A DNA stretch of 64,000 bases from Ridgeia piscesae (taxonomy: Eukaryota; Annelida; Polychaeta; Sabellida; Siboglinidae), in contig JAODUO010000875.1 of assembly GCA_025642075.2 (NCBI GenBank), positions 70,001-134,000 of the forward strand. The letters run 5' to 3'. The position numbers were made by a program, and so were the translations under genes. Shown here one piece after another: positions 1 through 13,312 of this stretch. Each line of letters starts with the position of its first letter. Position 1 is the first letter of the stretch. A model generated the notes under the pieces. The model was not told the DNA's origin, ran no database searches, and saw only the letters and a program-made list of their open reading frames with translations.

Positions 1-301
1 CTCACACACAGTGACGAAAGATGGTGTAATCACATGTGGTTGTGCTTAGGTCACTCTGACATCACGGCAAGAACTGCCACTTTAATGCATCATTTAGCTG
101 CTATAGACGGGCACACACAGAACATGTGGTCAATGGGCTGCAAATAGTGCCTATTTTGAGATAAATAAAACAACTGTTCATATATATCTTGAAGATATAC
201 TGCACAAGCTTTTGTGGCACTGGAAAAGGTTGGCTGCACGGTTTTAGGAAATGCAAATGATGATTAGTGGAGCAGGTGTTGTTGGGAATATATTTAGGGC
301 G

Positions 302-580
302 TTTGAAATTTAATCTATGTAGAGTGCAATGACTCAGGGGTAGAGCTTCACTCTACATTTCTTTAGTTCACTCAGCTGTATAAATGAGTACCTGACTATA
401 GACAGTGGTGGATATATGTGTACGAGCAGCCTCTGCGCATTAATTGTAGCATATGGCTGGATGCTTCCCAAAGAAGTTGAGATGGTGTCTGAGTGAACAG
501 GTCTGTCAGGGAAGTAAAGTGTAAAGCGCTTTGAAGTTCTGAGGACTGGGTACTGCGCTATATAAGAACTTGCCTTTTTT
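302..580 (+). mobile_element. SINE-like element with LINE-type tail (copy A)
   Basis: The stretch resembles the full SINE at 47245-47578 through its body (shared around 388-424, a segment containing a tatagacagtggtggat motif) and its 3' end. The 3' end has the gcgctttga ... gcgctatataagaac tail seen on SINEs that borrow an L2-type LINE tail. The tRNA-like head is less clear here than at 47.5 kb. The same element recurs in copy B at 4672-4950 as part of the segmental duplication. Confidence 0.6.
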
Positions 581-1430
581 ATGTGGCCTTTTTTTTAGTG
601 TGGGTACAGCCACAGCAGTTAATTATGTGCTTAAATGGTTTTGGTCAGGGGGATTTGGTTGTGAAGAGTTTTATCCCTTGGGATAATGTCACTGAGGTTT
701 TTATATCATATGGAAGAGATTTGATCCATGTTGGGGTTTATCTATGTGGAGTTGTCTCGATGCCTTAATTCCAGGATGGGTATGTCCACAAGTGCTTTGT
801 TCATGAGGGGGTGTCTTTGTGGGGTTTTATTCATGAGGGATTTTGTCTACAAGTAATTTGTTGAGAAGAGAATATATCTTCTCTCAATTCCACAGCACTG
901 TGAATGCCAGCGAGAACCAAAATAGCACACAGAATACTGGCAGGCATAATGGTGCATCAGAACTGTGCTTATACAGATGTAAACAGCCCAGGAAACAAAG
1001 TATTTTATCAGGCTTGGTATACTGTTTTCCAGAAATTCCCACAACCATGACGTACAGGTAACAGCATGTGCAAATATTTACATCTCATATCTCGACCTAG
1101 AATGTGTGCACTCCAAACTGTTTTGTAAGCATCGGCAACAGAATCAGGAAGCACCAGTAAATCAAAGGCATGTTTCAGTAGGCTTTAGCCGTCCGTTTCT
1201 TGGCAAATCTTCACCTCTCGACATTTGCACTGAAACCTAGTCAACCTCTGTTGTTATCATGCAGACAGAATTAGGGCAGCCATTGGTGTTTAAAACTGAC
1301 TGCAAATTAGACACCCACAATGTTTCAGTAGTTTTACTGCCAGAGTTTTATCTTGCAAAAAGCATTACGAGTACAGGTTTAATTAAATGTTTGGTATACA
1401 TATGAATCATTAGTAAACAGCTAAAAATAA

Positions 1431-1978
1431 ACAGTACTTTTTAAAGAATGGCATACCATAAATAAAGTGAACATTAGGTTCGCCAATATACAGTACTTTT
1501 TAAAGAATGGCATACCATAAATAAAATGAACATTTTTAATAACATCTTTTTAAAAATGGCAACCCTAAATAAAGTGAACATTGGTTCGTTCAGTACAAAA
1601 TGGCAACCCTAAATAAAGTGAACATTGGGTTCGCCCTAACAAATTTTTGGGCAACCCTAAATAAAGTGAACATTAGGTTCGCCAATATACAGTACTTTTA
1701 AAGAATGGCATACCATAAATAAAGTGAACATTAGGTTCGCCAATATACAGTACTTTTTAAAGAATGGCATACCATAAATAAAGTGAACATTAGGTTTGCC
1801 AATATACAGTACTTTTTAAAGAATGGTATACCATAAATAAAGTGAACATTGGGTTCGCCAATATACAGTACTTTTTAAAGAATGGCATACCATAAATAAA
1901 GTGAACATTGGGTTCGCCAATATACAGTACTTTTTAAAGAATGGCATACCATAAATAAAAGTAACATTATTCGCAATA
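1431..1978. repeat. 59-bp minisatellite, about 9 units
   Basis: The unit begins acagtactttttaaagaatg and contains an ataaataaagtgaacatt core and a ggttcgcc motif. Spacing between successive starts is 59 bp (1431, 1490). Units around 1540-1670 are degraded. The orthologous site in copy B (5805-5925) has only two units, so the array has changed size since the segmental duplication. Confidence 0.92.
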
Positions 1979-2516
1979 ACAATTAACCCTCGCACTTGGA
2001 ATTTTTACATGAAGTGACCATGAAGCTAAGTCAAGTGTACATCAAAGAGACTTGTGTGGCTGCCAAACTGTGGCCAGTGCTGGGAAAGTGTTATCAATTA
2101 ACAATTCCTTTGGTTCTTTCTGCCATTTTTGAAATAATTAGGGCTGGGGCTGCAACATTCCTGGACACGCACCCGCGGGACATGTTTACAGGTGTTGAAC
2201 AGCAGGAACAAAGTACCCGTGGTAGTTCTTTAAGTTTAAAGGCTATTCATGCATGTGGACCCTGATTTAGGAATGTCTGCACTAATTATGGGACAGGCAA
2301 ACTTAAGCCAACATAATTAAGACCACACAAGTAGATATATCGGATTTTTTTGATTTGTGCAATTAATGCAATTCTCATTTCACGCAAACTATTTTGAAAT
2401 TTGTTGACAATTTGTTTGCATAATCAAAGTAAACTTGTTTTTTTTGCAATAAATATTTATTAATCTTTCAAACTATGATCTTTTTCAAATTGTATAATTT
2501 GTTAACAATAATATTA

Positions 2517-3836
2517 CAGTGGAACCCCTCGTTTAAGACCGCCCCCCAAATCAGAGTGGGGCGGTCTTAAAAGAGGGGTGGTCTCTCGTGAGGGGTTTGC
2601 AACATTCAACACTAGGGGGCGCTTATAACGACTAACATCAACACTAGGGGGCGCTTACAACCACTAAGTAAAATACACAAAATGAAGTATGACATAAAAA
2701 ATGAGATAACATTAACAACAACAAAATTATTTATTCTCTTTATTTTATGTGTGACACGTTTCAGTATGAGTTTAATTTTGAATCGGTTTTCATTCTAAAT
2801 AATATCTGATCAAAAGTATCCTCATTTTGAATCGGTTTTTAATTATATCTGATAAAAGTATTCTCATTTAATTTATTTAAATTCGGTCTGAGGGGCTAAA
2901 AAGTGCTGCCACCTCACGGCGTCTGGGTAATCGCACCGCGGTCGCCATTTTGTTGTTCTTTCCACCGCCGCAAAACGATCTTTTACTTTCTGATCTAATC
3001 ATGAAAACGACCTCTTACAGCCGCGAAACTTCCTCTCTAATAACTCATATTACATATACATACGCTAGATCATACAATTAAATCATTTAAATTGCTGTGA
3101 AGAATAAAATTCACAAATCTAAATCGAGCTAAACTAAAGTCGACATCGCCTGCGATTACCGTGGCGTTACGTCGATATTTTATCGCGGTTCGCTAAATCT
3201 GGATTCCGGTTTTATCCTAAACTAACCTAAAACTTAGCCTAAGTTTCTAAACTTTAATCATACACAAGTTTCTAAACTTTAGTCATACACAATATGGATA
3301 TTTAATCGCAGAGTTACGCGTAGGGCTCCACCGACGGTGACCATGTCCGCCATGATGTCTTGCCGGCGAGTTCTTCTTGCGCGACTTTGTTTCGTGAATT
3401 TTATTTCTTTCAATAATGTAAGTGATTTAATTTTATAACATAGTGTGTGTTTATAAATATATAAGATATGTGAGGAAAGTCTAGCGGCTGTTAGATGTCG
3501 TTTTCATAATTCGGACAGAAAGTAAAAGATCGCCAAAATGAATGGTCGTCATCAGGCGATTTATTGTTTTTATGGCATTATGCGCGTCCATGCGCGTTAG
3601 TCATGCGTTTAATGAGAGTTCATTGCGATATTTAGGTTAACAAATGTGCTTGGCCACCTATCGGATTGGTCGTTCGTCAGGGGTAAAATTCAAATTGCCA
3701 TGGTCGTTGGTCGCGTCTGCCGGGTGGTCGTTGGTGAGGGAACATTTATACAGCGTAGACATTCCGTCAATGAAAAAACGGTCGTAAAAAGCGGGTGGTC
3801 ATAAATGAGGGTGGTCGCTCGTGAGGGGTTCCACTG
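2517..3836. mobile_element. Non-autonomous pogo/Tc1-like DNA transposon, 1320 bp
   Basis: The element begins CAGTGGAACCCCTC and ends with the exact inverse (14-bp perfect terminal inverted repeats). It is flanked by TA at 2515-2516 and 3837-3838. The matching position in tandem copy B (6483-6484) has a single TA and no insert, which is a clean empty site. TA target duplication and CAGT termini are typical of the Tc1/mariner-pogo superfamily. No transposase reading frame is present. Subterminal sequence repeats the aggggtggtc theme on both sides (for example around 2560-2595 and 3790-3825). Confidence 0.88.
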
Positions 3837-4671
3837 TATGTGTATAGCATCAAAACACTTGTTTTTTGCAACACATACTTATTTAACTTTCAAACTTTAG
3901 ATGTGTTTAAATTTTAATAATCCAAAATGTATTTGGTTAGCTGATATTTTCTTCTAAATGTACAAAACAATTTTCCCCGTACGTTCCCAATAGTTTTACA
4001 TCACTCATACATACATAATGACTGAATCAGTATACTGCACATCCAGATTTGTCAACAGCAAAATGGTAAGAATATATTTAGACCTTTCATGAAACAGGAT
4101 TGGAGATTTTGTAAGATTATATTCATTATATTTCACTACTATCAAACTCGTCGTGGGTAACTGAACAGTGAAAACAACAATAGAGTTGTTGGGTGTGTAT
4201 GTTTAGCCCCACTCTACCCAACCAGTGTTTCTGTTAATGCAGAAACTGTCTCCTCCACACATGAGATATGACTGTTGCATTACCTCTGCATGACCCCCTG
4301 TGTTATAAACATACACCCAAGACGCTGTGGAACCATCAACACAGATATATCAGTGCTACTGAATGTTCCTCACACACAGTGAAGAAAGATGGTGTAATCA
4401 CATGTGGTTGTGCTTAGGTCACTCTGACATCACCGCAAGAACTGTCACTTTAATGCATCATTTAGCTGCTATAGACGGGCACACACAGAACATGTGGTCA
4501 ATGGGCTGCAAATAATGCCTATTTTGAGATAAATAAAACAACTGTTCATATATATCTTGAAGATATACTGCACAAGCTTTTGTGGGACTGGAAAAGGTTG
4601 GCTGCACGGTTTTAGGAAATGCAAATGATGATTAGTGGAGCAGGTGTTGTTGGGAATATATTTAGGGCGTT

Positions 4672-4950
4672 TTGAATTTAATCTATGTAGAGTGCAATGA
4701 CTGAGGGGTAGAGCTTCACTCTACATTTCTTTAGTTCACTCAGCTGTATAAATGAGTACCTGACTATAGACAGTGGTGGATATATGTGTACGAGCAGCCT
4801 CTGCGCATTAATTGTAGCATATGGCTGGATGCTTCCCAAAGAAGTTGAGATGGTGTCTGAGTGAACAGGTCTGTCAGGGAAGTAAAGTGTAAAACGCTTT
4901 GAACGGTTCTGAGGACTGGGTACTGCGCTATATAAGAACTTGCCTTTTTT
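4672..4950 (+). mobile_element. SINE-like element (copy B)
   Basis: This is the duplicate of the element at 302-580, carried in tandem copy B. It has the same body and the same gcgctatataagaac 3' tail, with a few substitutions. Confidence 0.55.
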
Positions 4951-5804
4951 ATGTGGCCTTTTTTCCAGTGTGGGTACAGCCACAGCAGTTAATTATGTGC
5001 TTAAAGGGTTTTGGTCATGGGGGGATTTGGTTGTGAAGAGTTTTATCCATTAGGGATAATGTCACTGCAGGTTTTTATATCATATGGAAGAGATTTGATC
5101 CATGTTGGGGTTTATCTATGTGGAGTTGTCTTGATGCCTTAATTCCAGGATGGGTATGTCCACAAGTGCTTTGTTCATGAGGGGGTGTCTTTGTGGGGTT
5201 TTATTCATGAGGGATTTTGTCTACAAGTAATTTATTGAGAAGAGAATATATCTTCTCTCAATTCCACAGCACTGTGAATGCCAGCGAGAACCAAAATAGC
5301 ACACAGAATACTGGCAGGCATAATGGTGCATCAGAACTGTGCTTATACATATGTAAACAGCCCAGGAAACAAAGTATTTTATCAGGCTTGGTATACTGTT
5401 TTCCAGAAATTCCCACAACCATGACGTACAGGTAACAGCATGTGCAAATATTTACATCTCATATCTCGACCTAGAATGTGTGCACTCCAAACTGTTTTGT
5501 AAGCATCGGCAACAGAATCAGGAAGCACCAGTAAATCAAAGGCATGTTTCAGTAGGCTTTAGCCGTCCGTTTCTTGGCAAATCTTCACCTCTCGACATTT
5601 GCACTGAAACCTAGTCAACCTCTGTTGTTATCATGCAGACAGAATTAGGGCAGCCATTGGTGTTTAAAACTGACTGCAAATTAGACACCCACAATGTTTC
5701 AGTAGTTTTACTGCCAGAGTTTTATCTTGCAAAAAGCATTACGAGTACAGGTTTAATTAAATGTTTGGTATACATATGAATCATTAGTAAACAGCTAAAA
5801 ATAA

Positions 5805-5925
5805 ACAGTACTTTTTAAAGAATGGTATACCATAAATAAAGTGAACATTAGGTTCGCCAATATACAGTACTTTTTAAAGAATGGCATACCATAAATGAAG
5901 TGAACATTAGGTTCGCTAATATACA
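5805..5925. repeat. 59-bp minisatellite, 2 units (copy B)
   Basis: Two units start at 5805 and 5864 at the site that holds about nine units in copy A. Confidence 0.9.
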
Positions 5926-7429
5926 ATTAACCACGCAAAGCACATGACCCAAGTGTACATCTGCACTTGGATGTACATGAAGTGACCATGAAGCTAAGTC
6001 AAGTGTACATCAAAGAGACTTGTGTGGCTGCCAAACTGTGGCCAGTGTTGGGAAAGTGTTAACAATTAACAATTCCTTTGGTTCTTTCTGCCATTTTTGA
6101 AATAATTAGGGCTGGGGCTGCAACATTCCTGGACACGCACCCGCGGGACATGTTTACAGGTGTTGAACAGCAGGAACAAAGTACCCGTGGTAGTTCTTTA
6201 AGTTTAAAGGCTATTCATGCATGTGGACCCTGATTTAGGAATGTCTGCACTAATTAAGGGACAGGCAAACTTAAGCCAACATAATTAAGACCACACAAGT
6301 AGATATATCGGATTTTTTTGATTTGTGCAATTAATGCAATTCTCATTTCACGCAAACTATTTTGAAATTTGTTGACAATTTGTTTGCATAATCAAAGTAA
6401 ACTTGTTTTTTTTGCAATAAATATTTATTAATCTTTCAAACTATGATCTTTTTCAAATTGTATAATTTGTTAACAATAATATTATGTGTATAGCATCAAA
6501 ACACTTGTTTTTTGCAACACATACTTATTTAACTTTCAAACTTTAGATGTGTTTAAATTTTAATAATCCAAAATGTATTTGGTTAGCTGATATTTTCTTC
6601 TAAATGTACAAAACAATTGTCCCCGTACGTTCTCAATAGTTTTACATCACTCATACATACATAATGACTGAATCAGTATATTGCACATCCAGATTTGTCA
6701 ACAGCAAAATGGTAAGAATATATTTAGACCTTTCATGAAACAGGATTGGAGATTTTGTAAGATTATATTCATTATATTTCACTACTATCAAACTCGTCGT
6801 GGGTAACTGAACAGTGAAAACAACAATAGAGTTGTTGGGTGTGTATGTTTAGCCCCACTCTACCCTACCAGTGTTTCTGTTAATGCAGAAACTGTCTCCT
6901 CCACACATGAGATATGACTGTTGCATTACCTCTGCATGACCCCCTGTGTTATAAACATACACCCAAGACGCTGTGGAACCATCAACACAGATATATCAGT
7001 GCTACTGAATGTTCCTCACACACAGTGACGAAAGATGGTGTAATCACATGTGGTTGTGCTTAGGTCACTCTGACATCACGGCAAGAACTGCCACTTTAAT
7101 GCATCATTTAGCTGCTATAGACGGGCACACACAGAACATGTGGTCAATGGGCTGCAAATAATGCCTATTTTGAGATAAATAAAACAACTGTTCATATATA
7201 TCTTGAAGATATACTGCACAAGCTTTTGTGGGACTGGAAAAGGTTGGCTGCACGGTTTTAGGAAATGCAAATGATGATTAGTGGAGCAGGTGTTGTTGGG
7301 AATATATTTAGGGCGTTTGGAATTTACACAAACACCTTTTTTCAAAAGATAGTGGGTCTATTTAAAAATGGGGCTTTACCCTATTTTAAAACAAATCCAC
7401 TACATTCAGAAAAAAAATTTTCAATGGGG

Positions 7430-8275
7430 TGCAGTTGACAAAATCCTCAAGGGGGTGCAGTTGACAAAATCCTCAAGGGATGCAGTTGACAAAATCCTCA
7501 AGGGGGTGCAGTTGACAAAATCCTCAAGGGGTGCAGTTGACAAAATCCTGAAGGAGGTGCAGTTGACAAAATCCTCAAGGGGGTGCAGTTGACAAAATCC
7601 TCAAGGGGGTGCAGTTGACAAAATTCTCAATGGGGTGCAGTTGACAAAATCCTCAAGGGGATGCAGTTGACAAAATCCTCAATGGGGTGCAGTTGACAAA
7701 ATCCTCAAGGGGATGCAGTTGACAAAATCATCAAGGGGTGCAGTTGACAAAATCCTCAAGGGGATGCAGTTGACAAAATCCTCAAGGGGATGCAGTTGAC
7801 AAAATCCTCAATGGGGTGCAGTTGACAAAATCCTCAAGGGGATGCAGTTGACAAAATCATCAAGGGGGTGCAGTTGATAAAATCATCAAGGGGGTCAGTT
7901 GACAAAATCATCAAGGGGATGCAGTTGACAAAATCATCAAGGGGTGCAGTTGACAAAATCCTCAAGGGGATGCAGTTGACAAAATCATCAAGGGGGTGCA
8001 GTTGATAAAATCATCAAGGGGATGCAGTTGACAAAATCATCAAGGGGGTGCAGTTGATAAAATCATCAAGGGGATGCAGTTGACAAAATCCTCAATGGGG
8101 TGCAGTTGACAAAATCCTCAAGGGGATGCAGTTGACAAAATCATCAAGGGGGTGCAGTTGATAAAATCATCAAGGGGGTGCAGTTGACAAAATCCTCAAG
8201 GGGATGCAGTTGACAAAATCATCAAGGGGGTGCAGTTGACAAAATCATCAAGGGGATGCAGTTGCAGGAATCATC
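7430..8275. repeat. 26-27-bp minisatellite, about 31 units
   Basis: The unit is gtgcagttgacaaaatcctc followed by aagggg or aaggggg. Variants carry atc for ctc and gat for gac. Variant units cluster towards the right end. It lies between the broken end of tandem copy C and the putative exon at 8527-8691. Confidence 0.95.
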
Positions 8276-8526
8276 ATAGGGGTTCAAAAGGTGGCCTCAA
8301 TGTTGGAGGTGTCTTGACGTCAGGGCTGACTCTGACTCTCTCATCAAACGTTAACACATTACATTGACACGAACGCCTCTACTACAAATAATATAAATAT
8401 CTTTTGAAAAACTTAACCTAGCGTGTTACATACACCACAAATGTCCTACATTAGCCAGCTCTGAGACCCAGCATTTGTGTGAGTGATGGTAGAACATAAC
8501 CTTTACAGCAGAAGCCTGGCACTGAC

Positions 8527-8691
8527 CTGGATGATGCTGATGTCCGGGATGGAGGTGGAGCGGATGTTTCCATTCAGGTAGAACTGGGTGGCGATGTCCC
8601 GTTTCTTCTTGTAGCGTGGGAAAGCAATCGGTGCCCACGCCAGGCTCTTGAGAGGGTGACGCCGCTCCTTATCTGGGTGCCACATCGTCAT
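8527..8691 (-). CDS. Putative coding exon, unrecognised product
   Basis: A minus-strand open frame starts at an ATG at 8691 (reads MTMWHPDKERRHPL) and runs 55 codons to a good GTCAGT donor at 8526. The peptide is basic in the middle (FPRYKKKRD) and reads like genuine coding sequence, with YLNGNIRSTSIPDISI near its end. I do not recognise the family. No acceptor AG can be placed upstream in frame, so either this is the first coding exon or the exon begins at the weak CAG within the CACCCAG motif. The 46-bp array begins immediately upstream in the sense of transcription. No downstream partner exon was found before the window edge. It lies downstream of NDUFB10 on the same strand but is not part of it, because NDUFB10 already has its stop. 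Confidence 0.4.
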
Positions 8692-8696
8692 GGTGT

Positions 8697-9178
8697 GTCA
8701 CCAAACTACAACTGACACAGATGAAATGGTGAGAAATGGTGTGTCACCAAACTACAACTGACACAGGTGAAATGGTGAGAAATGGTGTGTCACCAAACTA
8801 CAACTGACACAGGTGAATTGCTGAGAAATTGTGTGTCACCAAACTACAACTGACACAGGTGAAATGGTGAGAAATGGTGTGTCACCAAACTACAACTGAC
8901 ACAGGTGAAATGGTGAGAAATGGTGTGTCACCAAACTACAACTGACACAGGTGAATTACTGAGAAATGGTGTGTCACCAAACTACAACTGACACAGGTGA
9001 AATGGTGAGAAATGGTGTGTCATCAAACTACAACTGACACAGGTGAAAAGGTGAGAAATGGTGTGTCATCAAACTACAACTGACACATGTGAATTACTGA
9101 GAAATGGTGTGTCACCAAACTACAACTGACACAGGTGAAATGGTGAGAAATGTTGTGTCACTAAACTACAATTGATAG
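8697..9178. repeat. 46-bp minisatellite, about 10 units
   Basis: The unit contains caccaaactacaactgacac and ggtgaaatggtgagaaatgg. Starts at 8699 and 8745 give a 46-bp period. Units decay to the right, with remnants to about 9280. Confidence 0.94.
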
Positions 9179-9279
9179 TGCAAATAAGTGTTAGTGAAAT
9201 GGTGAAAAACAGTGCCACCAAAAATGCAAATGACAGGTGGAAATGGTGAAATGTGATGTCACCAAACTGCAAATGACAG

Positions 9280-9990
9280 TGACTCCTGCGTATGAGGAAA
9301 ACTCATTGTTTACTTTCACAGTACTTAGCTACCGGGGAATGTTACCTCCAAGGTCTAACACATTGAAACCTTTCCACATGCATACAGGTTCAATATGTTA
9401 GACACACAGTAGACAGTGTACAGTATTATTATAAATATAACTTTATTCTATAATAATAAAGATTAGACGTTGTATATTTAAACTTACATAACATTTTAAA
9501 AAGCTGACAGGTAAAACAAAAATGTTTGCAATTTTGCGAGGTTAGGACAAAACGACCTCAGGGTCAATGTCATGGATAGGCATTCGAATTATGCTGACCA
9601 GGTGGAGGAACAGACATAAACCACATGAAGTATTACAGTGGACAGGTGTCCAGTGGTCAGAAGGAGCGGCGCTGGTCTGTCCATGTGTACGCCTACAAGT
9701 GAGTGGTCTAAATGTGTTTCCCGCCAGGACATAGATCTACCGACTTGTCACCAGAACTCAGCTCAAGTATACCTGGCCAAGGACAAGTTCAAATACTAGT
9801 ACATAGCAGATCATGTACATGTACAGTACGTCATGTACACATCATTCAAAACATTGATTTGTTTAATGTGAAATAAATCTATTGAAAAAACATAAGTAGT
9901 TAATTTTGTTGTTACATTTTCTTACTTTGTTACATTTTCTTACTTGTGAAATTGTTTCTGTATATTTGTATGGTTATTATTTCATGTTTA
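9280..9990. other. Stretch with no recognised gene
   Basis: Unique AT-rich sequence between two arrays. I see no convincing exon, RNA gene or transposon end on either strand. Confidence 0.5.
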
Positions 9991-10900
9991 AATCTGCCAT
10001 GATACACTGTCAGGATACAACATTAGGATACACTGTCATGATACACTATCAGGATACAATGTTAGGATACACTGTCAAGATACACTATCAGGATACACTC
10101 TCACAATACACTGTCAGAATACAATTTTAGGATACACTGTCATGACACACTGTCAGGATACACTGTCAGGATACAACATTAGGATACACTGTCATGATAC
10201 ACTATCAGGATACAATGTTAGGATACACTGTCAAGATACACTATCAGGATACACTCTCACAAAACACTGTCAGAATACAATGACACACTGTCAGGATACA
10301 CTGTCAGGATACACTGTCAGGATACACTGTCAGGATACACTGTCATGACACACTGTCAGGATACACTGTCAGGATACACTGTCAGGATACACTGTCAGGA
10401 TACACTGTCAGGATACACTGTCAGGATACACTGTCAGGATACACTGTCAGGATACACTGTCAGGATACACTGTCATGACACACTGTCAGGATACACTGTC
10501 AGGATACACTGTCAGGATACACTGTCAGGATACACTGTCAGGATACAACATTAGGATACACTGTCAGGATACACTGTCAGGATACACTGTCAGGATACAC
10601 TGTCAGGATACACTGTCATGATACACTCTCAGGATACATGTCAGTGATACACTGTCAGGATACACTGTCATGATGCACTGTCAGGATACACTTAGGATAC
10701 ACTGCGATACACTGTCAGATACACTTCATGATACACTGTCAGGATACATGTACAGATACACTTAGGATACACTGTCAGGATACACTATCATGATACAATG
10801 TCATGATACACTGTCATGATACACTATCATGATGCACTGTCAGGATACACTGTCAGCATACCCTGTCAGAATACATTTTCATGATACACTGTCAGAATAA
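9991..10900. repeat. 13-bp minisatellite (aggatacactgtc)
   Basis: Perfect 13-bp units fill roughly 10280-10640, flanked by degenerate units on both sides. An isolated block of the same repeat recurs at 11185-11250. The period is not a multiple of three but contains no stop in several frames, which makes spurious open frames such as 10142-10348. Confidence 0.95.
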
Positions 10901-11309
10901 TGCATAACTATATAGTATATACATGTCATATATACACTATATCAGTATAACTTTTCAGATACACTTACATTATATACAATATATACACTATATTATATAC
11001 ATATATATATATATAGATAAACTGACCTACCCTGTATTATATTATACTTTTTATATGGTATAAACAATACATTTTATGTGATAAGTTTCTGGATACATTC
11101 ATATATATGTCATAGAATACACAAGTACAGTTGATCATTGTTTATTATATTTCAGATCAATGTAATAACTTCAGATACAGATCAATGATGATTAGGATAC
11201 ACTGTCAGCATACCCTGTCAGAATACATTTTCATGATACACTGTCAGAATAATGACAATACACTGGATTTTTTTATTCCAAGGATATATACAGAATGTAT
11301 CCATATATG

Positions 11310-11367
<58 letters not shown>

Positions 11368-11500
11368 TACATGTATATATATATATATATATATACACTA
11401 TATATACAAATATATATATATATATATATATATACACTATATATATACAAATATATATATATATATATATAATAAACTGACCTACCCTGTATTATATTAT
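10901..11500. repeat. AT-rich block with (TA)n and duplicated 3' sequence
   Basis: (TA)n tracts lie at about 11320-11475. The phrase ataaactgacctaccctgta occurs at about 11015 and again at about 11471, showing that a stretch was duplicated. The first copy looks eroded by many small changes. Confidence 0.7.
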
Positions 11501-11888
11501 AACCTTCTTTATTGGTCTAAGCACAATCACACTTTTTGTGAAAGGGTTTCTGGAAGGACATTTCGGGAGTTTTGTGCCATCGCGAGAAGCTGGCACACAC
11601 AGCTACAGTTGAGGTGCTTGTGTTTATCTTTATTCTCACGCACTCAACTGGTAACTGGGAACTTGGCAGAAACAGGATCAACGCTGGAAGGCTGGAATGC
11701 CTCGTGTACTAGAGAGAAAAAACCCACCCAGGTATGCCTTGTTCTCCCAGTCATTCAGTCTGTCAATCTGTCACGTCATTCTTCCTCACCATCTGGTACG
11801 TGTTGTTCACACCAATATCACTAGATTGGTTGACTGTATTTAAGTTGAACATCCAACGTCTCTAGGATTAAATAGTAGGAAATTAGTT

Positions 11889-12125
11889 ATGTTTATGGTA
11901 TTACTTGTTGTTTATGGTATTACTTGTTGTTTATGGTATTACTTGTTGTTTATGGTATTACTTGTTGTTTATGGTATTACTTGTTGTTTATGGTATTACT
12001 TGTTGTTTATGGTATTACTTGTTGTTTATGGTATTACTTGTTGTTTATGGTACTACTTGTTGTTTATGGTATTACCACGGTACTTGTTGTTTATGGTATT
12101 ACTTGTTGTTTATGGTATTAGTTGT
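11889..12125. repeat. 19-bp minisatellite (tgtttatggtattacttgt), about 12 units
   Basis: Near-perfect tandem units with one small interruption near 12075. It is open in all three plus frames only because of the repeat. Confidence 0.95.
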
Positions 12126-12589
12126 TTTTACTCTAAAGCACATTAAAATTTGTTACAATGTATTTTTACTGTAAAATCTTGCTATAAAAACAACAACAAA
12201 ATTTAGATATATATTTATACTATATACATTATATATTTATTTATAAATAATTATATTAATTCTAACACACTGACCATCTGAATATGTCTCGGTAAAGCAG
12301 AAACTAATTTTGAATTCAACAATTCAAAATTCCTTAATACCGAATTTGGATAATCCAACTAAGGATTGCGATCCAATGGATGCAGCATCTGATACATCTA
12401 CATACTGTCACCTGGGCTTCAGACCAAAGAACAAATTTTGAAATGTTAGATTGCCACGTAAACAAGTGTTATCTAAAAAACAACTTAAATTTCCAGCACA
12501 CACAAAATTGTTCGTTAAACCAATCTGGGCAGTCAGTATGTCATTATATATACAGATATACTTTATAATATGCTGCAAGATCTCAAAAC

Positions 12590-12766
12590 AAATATCAATG
12601 GAAAACTGCCCCTAATTGATTCCCTGTGGCCAGGGAAATATCATTCCCCAAGCAGATGATTCCCTTAAGCAACTTATTTCAGTTTAAACATTGAATGATT
12701 CCATTATTCTGATTCCATGGAATAGCAAATTTTGTTAACTGTGGTTCTTTACTAATATATATTATA

Positions 12767-12814
<48 letters not shown>

Positions 12815-13077
12815 GGAAAGATTCTGACTATCTTTTATTTGCATCATTTATAGATATATAATATATATATATATATATACTATATAATATATAATATTAA
12901 ATCATAATATCAATGGAAATACTGCCCTAATTGATTCCCTGTGGCAGGGAAATATCATTCCCCATAGCAATGATATCCCTTAATATACTTATATATATTT
13001 AAAATATATATATATATATATTCTATTCATGGAATAAATTTTTTTAACTGTGTTATAACATATATCTTTCCAATATA

Positions 13078-13128
<51 letters not shown>

Positions 13129-13242
13129 ATATGGATAAATTCCTACTATTTTTTGTTGAACTATTTGATAGTTCATATATATAATTAATATATATATTTA
13201 TATATATATATATATATATATATGTATAATTATATTATAAAT

Positions 13243-13312
<70 letters not shown>

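Larger units (their letters stand above)
1..7327. repeat. Three tandem copies of a 2.65-kb segment
   Basis: Near-identical sequence recurs with starts at 1 (copy A, already under way at the window edge), 4369 (copy B) and 7015 (copy C). The B to C spacing is 2646 bp. The A to B spacing is 4368 bp, because A carries a 1.32-kb mobile element and more units of an internal 59-bp minisatellite. Copy C stops matching near 7327, where the 26-27-bp array begins shortly after. Point differences between copies are few, so the duplication is recent. Short open frames inside (for example 843-1061 and 5217-5435) are simply the same sequence twice, and I see no gene in the unit. Confidence 0.93.

Noticed and set aside
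11252..11824. 190-codon plus-strand frame
   Set aside because: It begins with translated (TA)n and the rest shows no recognisable protein.
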